Positions 16,886 to 25,398 of a stretch of DNA of 64,000 bases are shown piece after piece. Position numbers and translations under genes: made by a program. Source of the DNA: Arthrobacter sp. ZGTC412 (GTDB taxonomy: Bacteria; Actinomycetota; Actinomycetes; Actinomycetales; Micrococcaceae); contig NZ_PJII01000011.1 in the NCBI RefSeq assembly GCF_002929215.1, positions 62,001 to 126,000 of the forward strand, given 5' to 3'. Each line of letters starts with the position of its first letter. Positions within the stretch are counted from its first letter, which is position 1. Under the pieces are notes generated by a model. That model did no database searches and was not told where the DNA came from. It saw only the letters and a program-made list of their open reading frames with translations.

Positions 16886-18097
16886 ATGCCCATTGGCCTG
16901 ATAGCCCTCGCCCTCGGCGGGTTCGGCATCGGACTCACCGAATTTGTGATCATGGGCCTGCTGCCAGAGGTTGCCGCCGATTTCCAGGTCAGCGAGGCCA
17001 CGGCGGGCTGGCTGATCTCCGGCTACGCCCTCGCCGTGGTTGTTGGCGCCCTGGGGCTGACCGCCGCCGTGACCCGCTTTGAGCGCAAGCCCGTCCTTGC
17101 GGTGCTGCTGGTGCTCTTCATCGCCGGCAACCTGATCTCGGCGATCGCCCCCGGCTACGGGATGATGATGGCCGGCCGCATCATTGCCGCCCTGGCCCAT
17201 GGCGCGTTCTTCGGGATCGGCGCCGTGGTGGCTGCGGACATGGTGGCCCCCACCAAGAAAGCCGGTGCAATCGCCATCATGTTCACCGGGCTCACCGCAG
17301 CCAACGTCCTGGGCGTGCCCTTCGGCACCATGCTGGGACAGGCGGCAGGCTGGCGCTCCACGTTCTGGGCCATCACCGTCATCGGCGTCATTGCCCTGGC
17401 GGGAATCCTCACCCTGGTGCCAAAAACCGGCCATGGGGACACCACCCCCGGCACCCTGCGCAGCGAACTGCGGGCCTTCCGCTCCGGCCAGGTATGGCTC
17501 TCCATCCTCGTCACCATCCTCGGCTACGGCGGCATGTTTGGTGCCTTCACTTACATCGCCTTCACACTCACCGAGGTCTCCGGGTTTGCAGCCTCCACCG
17601 TGCCGTGGCTGCTGATCGTCTTCGGTGTTGGCCTCTTCATCGGCAACACCATCGGCGGCAAGGCCGCGGACCGAAATGTGGACCGCACTCTTATTGTGGT
17701 GCTCGCCGTCCTGGTGGTTGTCCTCGTGGCCTTCGCCCTGACCGCCGGCAGCCAGGTGCTGACGATCGCCTCCATAATCCTGATGGGCGGCTTCGGCTTC
17801 GCCACCGTCCCCGGCCTGCAGATGCGCGTGATGACATACGCGGCCGGCGCCCCCACCCTCGCCTCCGGCGCCAACATCGGCGCCTTCAACGTCGGCAACG
17901 CCCTCGGCGCCTGGCTCGGCGGCGTGACCATCACCGCCGGGCTCGGCTACACCTCACCCATCTGGGCCGGCGCCGGGATCACCCTGCTGGGACTGGCCGT
18001 GATGATCGTCGCCGCGGCCAACGCCAAGCGGACAGCCGCCCGGCAGGCACCCGCCGGCGTGCACGCTGCCCCTGAGCCCGTGGCCGTCCGCAACTAG
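16886..18097 (+). CDS. MFS transporter, AraJ/YdhP-like DHA1 exporter
   Basis: 403 residues with 12 predicted membrane helices. Helices 1-2 read GLTEFVIMGLLPEVAADFQV and TAGWLISGYALAVVVGA, typical of the arabinose-efflux/YdhP branch of drug:H+ antiporter-1 proteins. The loop 2-3 motif A is degenerate (TRFERKP). The gene is divergent from a MarR regulator, suggesting export of a toxic small molecule, with an aldo/keto reductase gene 56 bases downstream. The substrate is unknown. Confidence 0.88.
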   Translation: MPIGLIALALGGFGIGLTEFVIMGLLPEVAADFQVSEATAGWLISGYALAVVVGALGLTAAVTRFERKPVLAVLLVLFIAGNLISAIAPGYGMMMAGRIIAALAHGAFFGIGAVVAADMVAPTKKAGAIAIMFTGLTAANVLGVPFGTMLGQAAGWRSTFWAITVIGVIALAGILTLVPKTGHGDTTPGTLRSELRAFRSGQVWLSILVTILGYGGMFGAFTYIAFTLTEVSGFAASTVPWLLIVFGVGLFIGNTIGGKAADRNVDRTLIVVLAVLVVVLVAFALTAGSQVLTIASIILMGGFGFATVPGLQMRVMTYAAGAPTLASGANIGAFNVGNALGAWLGGVTITAGLGYTSPIWAGAGITLLGLAVMIVAAANAKRTAARQAPAGVHAAPEPVAVRN

Positions 18098-18153
18098 ACC
18101 CTCCGCCACTGGACCGTTCGTCCTTGGACCACCACCCGAAACTGGAGAACCCC

Positions 18154-18999
18154 ATGACTTCACCCTCGCTCGCCACGTCCACTCCCGCCGTCGCCCTTAA
18201 CAACGGTGTGCAAATGCCGCAGCTCGGCTTCGGCGTCTTCCAGGTGTCCGACGACGACACCACCACTGCGGTCAGCCACGCCCTTGCAGCCGGTTACCGC
18301 AGTATCGACACCGCCGCCATCTACGGCAATGAGGCAGGGACCGGCCGTGCCATTGCGGCGTCGGGGATCAATCGCGCGGATTTGTTCATCACCTCGAAGC
18401 TCTGGGTGGCAGACCTCGGCTTTGACGCCGCCCTGGCCGCCTTCGACGCCAGCCTGGCCAAACTGGGCCTGGACTACCTGGACCTGTACCTCATCCACTG
18501 GCCCGCGCCGGCCACCAGCAGCTACCTCGATTCCTGGCGTGCGCTGGAGCAGTTGCTGGCGGACGGCAAGGTCAGGGCCATCGGCGTCTCCAACTTCCTC
18601 CCCGAGCACCTGCAGGCAATTATCGGCCTGGGCGGCACCGTGCCGGCCGTCAACCAGATCGAGCTGCACCCCGCACTCCAGCAGCGGGACATTGCGGAAT
18701 TCAACGCCGCCCACGGGATTGTCACGGAGGCCTGGAGCCCGCTCGCGCAGGGCGCCGTGCTGGCCGATCCGGCCGTGGCGGCCATTGCGGACGGGCACGG
18801 CGTCACGCCCGCCCAGGCCATCCTGCGCTGGCACCTGCAGCAGGGGCGGGTTGTCATCCCCAAATCCGTGACCCCGCAGCGGATCCGCGAAAACCTGGAC
18901 GTCTTCGGCTTTGACCTGACGGCGGATGAGCTGGCCGTGATCGACGGCCTCGAGCGCGACGGCCGCACCGGCCCGCACCCGGCGCAGTTCAACGGCTGA
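18154..18999 (+). CDS. Aldo/keto reductase
   Basis: 281 residues. The catalytic tetrad of the AKR family can be read: Asp52 and Tyr57 in SIDTAAIYGNE, Lys82 in FITSKLW and His115 in DLYLIHWP. The NADPH-binding C-terminal motif is VVIPKSVTPQRIREN. It is close to 2,5-diketo-D-gluconate reductase/AKR5-type enzymes that reduce aldehydes or ketones. It lies behind the MarR-controlled exporter, so it may act in the same detoxification response. The ATG at 18154 is used; an upstream in-frame ATG has no ribosome site. Confidence 0.92.
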   Translation: MTSPSLATSTPAVALNNGVQMPQLGFGVFQVSDDDTTTAVSHALAAGYRSIDTAAIYGNEAGTGRAIAASGINRADLFITSKLWVADLGFDAALAAFDASLAKLGLDYLDLYLIHWPAPATSSYLDSWRALEQLLADGKVRAIGVSNFLPEHLQAIIGLGGTVPAVNQIELHPALQQRDIAEFNAAHGIVTEAWSPLAQGAVLADPAVAAIADGHGVTPAQAILRWHLQQGRVVIPKSVTPQRIRENLDVFGFDLTADELAVIDGLERDGRTGPHPAQFNG

Positions 19000-19053
19000 G
19001 CATCTCCGGGTCCCCAGGCCCGCCCGCGTTCCCGCATAACTGAATAACGGCTA

Positions 19054-19108
19054 AGTACGACGACGGACGGCCACCATCCCAGCGACGGTGGCCGTCCGTC
19101 GTCGTACT
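19054..19108. repeat. Perfect 22-bp inverted repeat, intergenic
   Basis: A 22-base arm beginning AGTACGACGACGG and ending GGCCACC is perfectly repeated in reverse complement after an 11-base loop. No T-run follows, so it is not a standard terminator. The outer AAGTACGA matches the palindrome at 15172-15230. Confidence 0.8.
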
Positions 19109-19203
19109 GTTTCCAGCTGTTCTCTGGCCCTGCGCCAAGGTGCCGCCGCCGGGGCCGCGGGTGCCGCTGCGGCGACCGTTGCGCGCCGTCCGTGCACTTT
19201 GTT

Positions 19204-19220
19204 AGTATGTCAGTACAAAC
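19204..19220 (+). promoter_or_regulatory. Operator-like 17-mer upstream of the tautomerase gene
   Basis: AGTATGTCAGTACAAAC, identical over 17 bases to the copy upstream of iolC at 19707-19723. It ends 16 bases before the tautomerase start and overlaps a possible -10 (TAGTAT, 19203-19208). Confidence 0.65.
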
Positions 19221-19236
19221 TTTTTAGGAGATGAAA

Positions 19237-19641
19237 ATGCCACTCGTGCGCATCGATGTTAATCAGGGACGCAGCGCAGGAGACCTGCGCCGCCTCAGCC
19301 GAGGGATCCACGACGCGATCCTCGCCGAATACAGAATCCCGGAGCGGGACTATTTCCATGTGCTCACGGAGCACCCTCCGGGGCAAATTGTTGCCCAGGA
19401 TGCCGGGCTCGGATTTCAGCGCACGCCGGATGTGGTGATGATCCAGATCTTTACGCAGGGCGGGCGAAGCCGGGAGTCGAAGCAATCCCTCTTTGCGGCC
19501 ATCGCGGGCCGCCTGGCGGAGTTGGATATCGCCGGTGAGGATGTTTTTATCGGCTACGTGGAGAACTCTGCTGATGACTGGTCCTTCGGCTTTGGGCGGG
19601 CCCAATATGTCACGGGTGAACTGGCCGTTCCCCGGAAGTAG
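19237..19641 (+). CDS. Tautomerase family protein
   Basis: 134 residues. The start ATG at 19237, not the one at 19231, has AGGAG at proper spacing, and it places Pro at position 2 (MPLVRIDV). After Met removal this is the N-terminal catalytic base of the 4-oxalocrotonate tautomerase superfamily. The double-length beta-alpha-beta layout with VVMIQIF in the first unit and VFIGYVENSADDWSFGFG in the second matches the cis-CaaD/MSAD-like or DUF1904-like large tautomerases. It shares its operator sequence with iolC, so it may belong to the inositol regulon. The substrate is not known. Confidence 0.82.
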   Translation: MPLVRIDVNQGRSAGDLRRLSRGIHDAILAEYRIPERDYFHVLTEHPPGQIVAQDAGLGFQRTPDVVMIQIFTQGGRSRESKQSLFAAIAGRLAELDIAGEDVFIGYVENSADDWSFGFGRAQYVTGELAVPRK

Positions 19642-19706
19642 GACCTGCCGGGTTCCCGGTTGAGCCGCCTTGCGGGCGCAGATTGGCGGCCGTAAACCTT
19701 GTTGTA

Positions 19707-19738
19707 AGTATGTCAGTACAAACCTTTGACAGGACATG
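19707..19738 (+). promoter_or_regulatory. Operator/promoter region of the iolC operon
   Basis: AGTATGTCAGTACAAAC (19707-19723) is followed by TTGACAGGACATG (19726-19738), which contains a consensus -35 TTGACA. The -10 is weak (around 19749-19755). Half-sites GTATGTC and GGACAT recur at the other inositol promoters in the window. Confidence 0.65.
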
Positions 19739-19843
19739 TTTTCTAGGGCAAAGTAGGGGTTGTGGCCCCGCTCACGGAGGTCCGAGCCGGAGCTCTAACT
19801 GCTCAAAGGTAAAGAGTTCTAACAAGAAAGGTCCGCGATTACC

Positions 19844-20845
19844 GTGACCCACGAACTGCTCACGATCGGGCGCATCAGCGTTGATATTTACCCGAACGAC
19901 ATTGGGGTGGACCTGGAGGACGTGACGTCCTTCGGCAAGTACCTTGGCGGATCGCCGTCGAACGTTGCCGTGGCCGCTGCCCGGCACGGCCGTCGGACCG
20001 GTGTGATCACCCGGACTGGCGATGATGCCTTCGGGACCTACCTGCACCGGGAATTGAAGAAGTTTAACGTGGACGATTCCTTTGTTACGCCGGTGAAGGA
20101 GTGGCCCACCGCCGTCACTTTCTGTGCGATCAAGCCGCCGGAGGACTTCCCGCTGTACTTCTACGGCCGGTTCCCCACGGCCCCGGACCTGCAGATCCAA
20201 GCGGATGAACTGGACCTGGATGCCATCCGGGACGCGCGGATCTTCTGGTCCACCGTGACCGGCCTGTGCCAGGAGCCCAGCCGCGAAGCCCACATCAAGG
20301 CCCACGAAGCACGCCCGCACTCGGGCCTGCAAGAGGGCCAGTACACCATCCTTGACCTGGACTACCGGCCCATGTTTTGGGCCGCGGAGGAAGAAGCCCG
20401 GGCCCAGGTGGCTAAGATTCTGCCGCATGTGACCGTGGCCATCGGCAATGACAAGGAATGCGCCGTGGCCGTGGGCGAGGGGACCCCGGACGAGCAGGCC
20501 GACCGCCTGCTGGCCGCGGGCGTGGAGATCGCCGTCGTGAAGCTTGGCCCGGAGGGCGTGATGGCCAAGACCCGCACGGAGCGTGTGGTGTCCGCCCCGG
20601 TTCCGGTCGAGACCGTCAACGGCCTTGGCGCCGGGGACTCCTTCGGCGGAGCGTTCTGCCACGGACTGCTGTCCGGCTGGCCGCTGGCCCAAATCCTGGA
20701 CTACGCCAACGCCGCCGGCGCGATCGTCGCCTCCCGCCTGTCCTGCGCCGATGCGATGCCGACGCCGGACGAGGTCACCTCCCTGCTCGCGGAACGCTGC
20801 CGCCTAGTTCCGGGCCAGTTCGCCATCGAAGGAGCAGCACTGTGA
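19844..20845 (+). CDS. iolC: 5-dehydro-2-deoxygluconokinase
   Basis: 333 residues of the PfkB carbohydrate kinase family. The N-terminus has GRISVDIYP and GGSPSNVAVAAARHG; the C-terminus has NGLGAGDSFGGAF with catalytic Asp near residue 265. In the pathway it phosphorylates 2-deoxy-5-keto-D-gluconate. The start is GTG 19844; the nearest purine-rich run (AGAAAGG) is rather far upstream. The gene overlaps the next one by GTGA and heads an operon of seven inositol enzymes and a transporter. IolC identity is supported by this context more than by sequence alone. Confidence 0.93.
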   Translation: MTHELLTIGRISVDIYPNDIGVDLEDVTSFGKYLGGSPSNVAVAAARHGRRTGVITRTGDDAFGTYLHRELKKFNVDDSFVTPVKEWPTAVTFCAIKPPEDFPLYFYGRFPTAPDLQIQADELDLDAIRDARIFWSTVTGLCQEPSREAHIKAHEARPHSGLQEGQYTILDLDYRPMFWAAEEEARAQVAKILPHVTVAIGNDKECAVAVGEGTPDEQADRLLAAGVEIAVVKLGPEGVMAKTRTERVVSAPVPVETVNGLGAGDSFGGAFCHGLLSGWPLAQILDYANAAGAIVASRLSCADAMPTPDEVTSLLAERCRLVPGQFAIEGAAL

Positions 20846-21783
20846 GCATCAACCTCGGCACTGCCACCGTCGACGTGGATAATGATCCGCGCCGATACGC
20901 GAACCTGAGCACCATCCGCCTGGAGGATCCGGATGCTGTTGCCCGTGCCGCCAAGGCGCGCCGCCGCCACCCCGGCCTGAAGTACGGCCGGCAGAACTTC
21001 ATCGTCGCGGCGGACCATCCTGCCCGCGGCGCCCTCGCGGTTGGTTCGGATCCGGTGGCGATGGCGGACCGCCGCCAGTTGCTGGACCGGCTACAGATAG
21101 CGCTGGCCAACCCGGATGTGGACGGTGTGCTCGCCTCGCCGGACATCATGGATGACCTGCTGCTGCTCGGTGCGCTGGAGGGCAAACTGATTTTTGGGTC
21201 GATGAACCGTGGCGGGTTGTCCGGCCTGGTCAACGAGTTCGATGACCGGTTCACCGGCCACACCGCCGCGGCGCTGGAAGCGCTCGGGGCCGACGGAGGA
21301 AAAATGCTGACCCGCATCTGCCTCGGTGACCCGGACACGGTATCCCTGCTGGAAGCCACGGCCAAGGCCATCGACTCCCTGGCTGAGCGCAAGCTGATCG
21401 CCATGGTTGAGCCCTTCTTATCGGTGCGGACCAACGGCAAGGTCCGGAATGACCTCTCCACCGACGCGGTGATCAAGTCAATCGCCATCGCCGAGGGCCT
21501 GGGCTCCACCAGTGCCTACACCTGGATGAAGCTGCCCGTCGTCGCTGAGATGGAACGGGTCATGGCCGCCACCACGATGCCCACCGTGCTGCTGGGCGGG
21601 GACCCCGACGGCACCCAGGACGAAGTCTTCGCCAGCTGGGAAGCCGCCCTGGCGCTGCCCGGCGTGCAGGGCCTCACGGTGGGGCGCACCCTGTTGTATC
21701 CGGCGGACGGTGATGTTGCCGGCGCGGTGGCCACCGCCGCCTCCCTCCTTAACCACACCGCATCAGCAGAAGTATCGGAGTAA
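20842..21783 (+). CDS. Cgl0159-type (beta/alpha)8 aldolase-like protein, candidate DKGP aldolase
   Basis: 313 residues, beginning at GTG 20842 that overlaps the iolC stop and has GAAGGAG upstream. It is a TIM-barrel protein resembling the Cgl0159 family found in actinobacterial iol clusters (FIVAADHPARGAL, DGVLASPDIMDDLLLLG, GSMNRGGL, KLIAMVEPF, TVLLGGDPD). It has no similarity that I can see to class II IolJ. The cluster lacks an iolJ gene, and this is the only aldolase-fold protein encoded next to IolC. It probably splits 2-deoxy-5-keto-gluconate 6-phosphate into DHAP and malonate semialdehyde. That role is inferred from position. Confidence 0.8.
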   Translation: MSINLGTATVDVDNDPRRYANLSTIRLEDPDAVARAAKARRRHPGLKYGRQNFIVAADHPARGALAVGSDPVAMADRRQLLDRLQIALANPDVDGVLASPDIMDDLLLLGALEGKLIFGSMNRGGLSGLVNEFDDRFTGHTAAALEALGADGGKMLTRICLGDPDTVSLLEATAKAIDSLAERKLIAMVEPFLSVRTNGKVRNDLSTDAVIKSIAIAEGLGSTSAYTWMKLPVVAEMERVMAATTMPTVLLGGDPDGTQDEVFASWEAALALPGVQGLTVGRTLLYPADGDVAGAVATAASLLNHTASAEVSE

Positions 21784-21789
21784 CTTTCC

Positions 21790-23751
21790 ATGGGGACGAG
21801 AACAGCAACCGGAACCCGCCGGATGACCGTGGCCCAGGCCGTGGTCGAGTACCTTTCCAAGCAGTACACGGTGGATTTTGTCGGCGGGGTGGACTTCCGG
21901 GAACGCCTCATTCCGGGCACCTTCGGTATCTTCGGGCACGGCAACGTGGCCGGCGTTGGGCAGGCCCTCAAGCAGTACCAGCAGCTTGACCCGGCGATCA
22001 TGCCGTACTACCAAGGCCGGAACGAGCAGGCCCAGGCGCACCAGGCGGTAGGGTATGCCCGGCACACCCGGCGGCGCCAGACCTTCGCGATCAGCACCTC
22101 GATCGGGCCGGGTTCCTCCAACTTACTCACCGGTGCGGCGCTGGCCACTACCAACCGTTTGCCCGTACTGCTGCTGCCGAGTGACACGTTCGCCACCCGC
22201 GCCGCGGACCCGGTCCTGCAGCAGCTTGAGCAGCCCTACGCGTACGACATCACTGTCAATGACGCGTTCAGGCCGCTGTCGAAGTTCTTTGACCGGGTCT
22301 CCCGGCCGGAGCAGCTGTTCTCCGCGTTCCACCACGGCCTGCGGGTTCTCACGGACCCGGCCGAGACCGGAGCCGTCACGATTTCACTGCCGCAGGATGT
22401 CCAAGCCGAGGCCTTCGACGTGCCCGAGGAGTTCCTGGCCGAGCGGGAGTGGCGGATCCGCCGCCCGGACGCCGACGATGAGGACATCGCACGCGCTGCC
22501 GCGGCCATACGTGCCGCGAAACGTCCGCTGATCATCGCCGGCGGCGGCGTGCTGTACGCCTACGCCAACGACGAACTGACTGCCTTCGCCGAGTTGACGG
22601 GGATCCCGGTCGGCAACACCCAGGCGGGCGTCGGTGTCCTGCCCTGGGACCACCCGTTCTCCCTCGGCGCGATCGGGTCCACGGGCACGACGGCGGCGAA
22701 CGCCATCGCGGCGGAGGCGGACCTGATCATCGGGATCGGCACCCGGTACGAGGACTTCACCACCGCGTCGCGGACCGCGTTCCAGAACCCGGACGTAAAG
22801 TTCATCAACATCAACGTGGCGGCGATCGATGCGTACAAGCACGGCACCACGCTGCCGATCGTGGCCGATGCCCGCAAGGCCCTGGTGAAGCTCAACCATG
22901 CGCTCGGCGGTTACCGTGTCGGCGCGGACCTCGAAGCGAGCATTGCGGAAGAGAAGGCACGTTGGGACGCCACGGTCGATCAGGCGTTCGATACCCGGCA
23001 CACGCCGCTGCCGGCGCAGAACGAGATCATCGGCGCCACCTCCCGTGCCATGGACGCGCCCGACGTGGTCATCTGCGCCGCGGGATCGCTGCCCGGCGAC
23101 CTGCACAAGATGTGGCGGGTCCGGGACCCGTTCGGTTACCACGTGGAATACGCGTACTCCTGCATGGGCTACGAGATCCCCGGCGGCCTTGGCGTCAAAC
23201 GCGCAGCCCTGGCCGAAGCCGCCCGCGGCGGCACCCAGCGGGACGTCGTTGTGATGGTGGGGGACGGCTCCTACCTGATGATGCACACGGAACTGGTCAC
23301 CGCCGTCGCCGAACGCATCAAGCTGATCGTGGTCCTGATTCAGAACCACGGCTACGCCTCCATCGGCTCGCTCTCCGAGTCCCTCGGCTCCCAGCGGTTC
23401 GGCACCCAGTACCGTGCCCTGGACGAGGCCCGGCACAGCTTCGACGAAGGGGAAACCCTCCCCGTGGACCTGGCCCTGAACGCCGAATCCCTCGGTGTGA
23501 AAGTGGTCCGGATCGAACCGGGGGAGAAGGTCATCGCCGAACTCGAACAGGCCATCCGGGACGCGAAGGCAGCGCCCGAACGCAGTGGGCCCATCCTGAT
23601 CCACGTCGAATCCGACCCGCTGCTGGACGCCCCGAGCTCCGAATCGTGGTGGGACGTTCCCGTCTCCCAGGTCTCTGACCTCGACTCCACAAAGCAGGCC
23701 TTCCAGACCTACACCGACCACAAGTCCCGCCAGCGCAAGCTGCTGGGCTGA
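21790..23751 (+). CDS. iolD: 3D-(3,5/4)-trihydroxycyclohexane-1,2-dione acylhydrolase (ThDP)
   Basis: 653 residues, the IolD length. It is a ThDP enzyme of the acetolactate-synthase fold. The N-terminal domain has FGIFGHGNVAGVGQAL and the Glu region of YYQGRNEQAQAH. The ThDP motif GDGSYLMMHTEL is at 491-502, with the paired Asn near 519 (IQNHGYASIG). It opens the ring of trihydroxycyclohexanedione to 5-deoxyglucuronate. It lies six bases after the aldolase gene and 41 before iolA. Confidence 0.96.
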   Translation: MGTRTATGTRRMTVAQAVVEYLSKQYTVDFVGGVDFRERLIPGTFGIFGHGNVAGVGQALKQYQQLDPAIMPYYQGRNEQAQAHQAVGYARHTRRRQTFAISTSIGPGSSNLLTGAALATTNRLPVLLLPSDTFATRAADPVLQQLEQPYAYDITVNDAFRPLSKFFDRVSRPEQLFSAFHHGLRVLTDPAETGAVTISLPQDVQAEAFDVPEEFLAEREWRIRRPDADDEDIARAAAAIRAAKRPLIIAGGGVLYAYANDELTAFAELTGIPVGNTQAGVGVLPWDHPFSLGAIGSTGTTAANAIAAEADLIIGIGTRYEDFTTASRTAFQNPDVKFININVAAIDAYKHGTTLPIVADARKALVKLNHALGGYRVGADLEASIAEEKARWDATVDQAFDTRHTPLPAQNEIIGATSRAMDAPDVVICAAGSLPGDLHKMWRVRDPFGYHVEYAYSCMGYEIPGGLGVKRAALAEAARGGTQRDVVVMVGDGSYLMMHTELVTAVAERIKLIVVLIQNHGYASIGSLSESLGSQRFGTQYRALDEARHSFDEGETLPVDLALNAESLGVKVVRIEPGEKVIAELEQAIRDAKAAPERSGPILIHVESDPLLDAPSSESWWDVPVSQVSDLDSTKQAFQTYTDHKSRQRKLLG

Positions 23752-23792
23752 CCCCCTCTCTTTATCCCCTCGACTACTCAAGGAAGAGTCCC

Positions 23793-25304
23793 ATGACTGT
23801 CACAACCGAGACCACCACCATCAACCATTTCATCAACGGTGCCGAGACCGCCGGTGCGGGCGACCGCACCCAGCCGGTCTACAACCCGGCCACCGGCCAG
23901 GTCAGCGCGGAACTTCGCCTGGCTAACCGGGCGGACCTGGACGCGACCGTCGCGGCGGCCCGCAAGGCCGCCGATACCTGGGGTGATGTCTCGCTGGCCA
24001 AGCGCACCGCGGTGCTGTTCAAGTTCCGCGAGCTCGTGGCCGCCCACGTGGACGACCTAGCCGCCCTGATCACCGCCGAGCACGGCAAAGTCCTCTCCGA
24101 TGCGAAGGGCGAGATCGGCCGCGGCCTGGAAGTTATTGAGTTCGCCTGCGGGATCCCGTCCCTGGTCAAGGGTGACTACTCGGACCAGGTCTCTACCGGC
24201 ATCGACGTCTTCTCCTTCCGCGAACCCCTTGGTGTGGTTGCCGGGATTACCCCGTTCAACTTCCCGGTGATGGTGCCTTTGTGGATGGCGCCGATGGCGA
24301 TCGCTACCGGCAACGCGTTTATCCTCAAGCCCTCCGAACGGGACCCGTCGGCCTCGATGCTGCTGGCGAAGCTGTGGAAGCAGGCGGGCCTGCCGGACGG
24401 CGTGTTCCAGGTCCTGCACGGGGACAAGGAGACCGTTGACGGGCTGCTGACCCACCCGGATGTGGACGGCATCTCCTTCGTCGGGTCAACCCCGATCGCG
24501 CAGTACGTCCACGAGACCGCGACCAGGCACGGCAAACGGGTCCAGGCCCTGGGCGGGGCGAAGAACCATGCCATCGTGATGCCCGATGCGGACCTGGACA
24601 ACGCCGCGGACCACTTGGCAGCTGCCGCGTTCGGCTCCGCCGGGGAACGCTGCATGGCGATCTCCGTCGCCGTCGCCGTCGGGGACGCCGCGGACCTGAT
24701 CGTCAAAAAAGTCGAAGAGCGTGCCCTGGCCGTGAAGGTCAACAACGGCACCGCACCCGACGCCGAAATGGGCCCGGTCATCACCCCGGCGTCCAAGGAA
24801 CGCATCGTCAGGATCGTCACCGAAGCCGAAACGGCCGGCGCGGCCATGGTGGTGGACGGCCGCGACCTCGTGGTCCCGGGCCATGAGGACGGCTTCTGGG
24901 TGGGCCCTACCGTGATCGACCACGTCAAGACCGGAATGACCGCGTACACCGAGGAAATCTTCGGACCCGTCCTCGTCGTCGTCCGCGTCGACAGCCTTGA
25001 AGACGGCATCGCCCTGATCAACGCCAACCCGTACGGGAACGGCACCGCCATCTTCACCTCCTCCGGCGCCCACGCCCGGAAGTTCCAGCGCTCCGTGACC
25101 GTAGGCATGATCGGCATCAACGTACCCCTCCCGGTGCCGGTGGCCTACCACTCCTTCGGCGGCTGGAAAGCCTCCCTCTTCGGCGACAAGCACATCTACG
25201 GCCCCGAAGGCGTCTCCTTCTACACCCGCGGCAAAGTCATCACCTCCCGCTGGCCCGAACCCACCCACGCCTCGGGTGCCTCCTACAACTTTCCCTCCAA
25301 CTGA
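23793..25304 (+). CDS. iolA: Methylmalonate/malonate-semialdehyde dehydrogenase (CoA-acylating)
   Basis: 503 residues of the aldehyde dehydrogenase family. Catalytic Cys287 is in FGSAGERCMAIS. NAD-binding segments include GITPFNFPVMVPLWM and FVGSTPIAQYV. The C-terminal PVPVAYHSFGGWK is characteristic of MmsA/IolA. It converts malonate semialdehyde to acetyl-CoA and CO2 (and methylmalonate semialdehyde to propionyl-CoA), without the Glu general base of hydrolytic ALDHs. It is the fourth gene of the iolC operon; mmsA is the equivalent name in valine catabolism. Confidence 0.96.
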   Translation: MTVTTETTTINHFINGAETAGAGDRTQPVYNPATGQVSAELRLANRADLDATVAAARKAADTWGDVSLAKRTAVLFKFRELVAAHVDDLAALITAEHGKVLSDAKGEIGRGLEVIEFACGIPSLVKGDYSDQVSTGIDVFSFREPLGVVAGITPFNFPVMVPLWMAPMAIATGNAFILKPSERDPSASMLLAKLWKQAGLPDGVFQVLHGDKETVDGLLTHPDVDGISFVGSTPIAQYVHETATRHGKRVQALGGAKNHAIVMPDADLDNAADHLAAAAFGSAGERCMAISVAVAVGDAADLIVKKVEERALAVKVNNGTAPDAEMGPVITPASKERIVRIVTEAETAGAAMVVDGRDLVVPGHEDGFWVGPTVIDHVKTGMTAYTEEIFGPVLVVVRVDSLEDGIALINANPYGNGTAIFTSSGAHARKFQRSVTVGMIGINVPLPVPVAYHSFGGWKASLFGDKHIYGPEGVSFYTRGKVITSRWPEPTHASGASYNFPSN

Positions 25305-25324
25305 CCCCCGCCCCACTTACCACC

Positions 25325-25384
25325 ATCGACTGCTCCGTAACGGCCGTTTTGAGCGTCCAAAAGGGCCCTTGCGGAGCAATCGAT
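25325..25384 (+). other. 60-base hairpin in the iolA-iolE intercistronic leader
   Basis: The outer arms ATCGACTGCTCCG and CGGAGCAATCGAT (one mismatch) enclose GGCCGTTTTG and CAAAAGGGCC (one mismatch). It ends right before the iolE ribosome site (AGAAGGA). It could protect or process the message, or lower iolE translation. Confidence 0.7.
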
Positions 25385-25398
25385 GAGAAGGAATGGCA

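Noticed and set aside
20458-20841. Upstream extension of the aldolase gene in its own frame
   Set aside because: It lies wholly inside iolC; the GTG at 20842 has GAAGGAG and the typical 4-base overlap.
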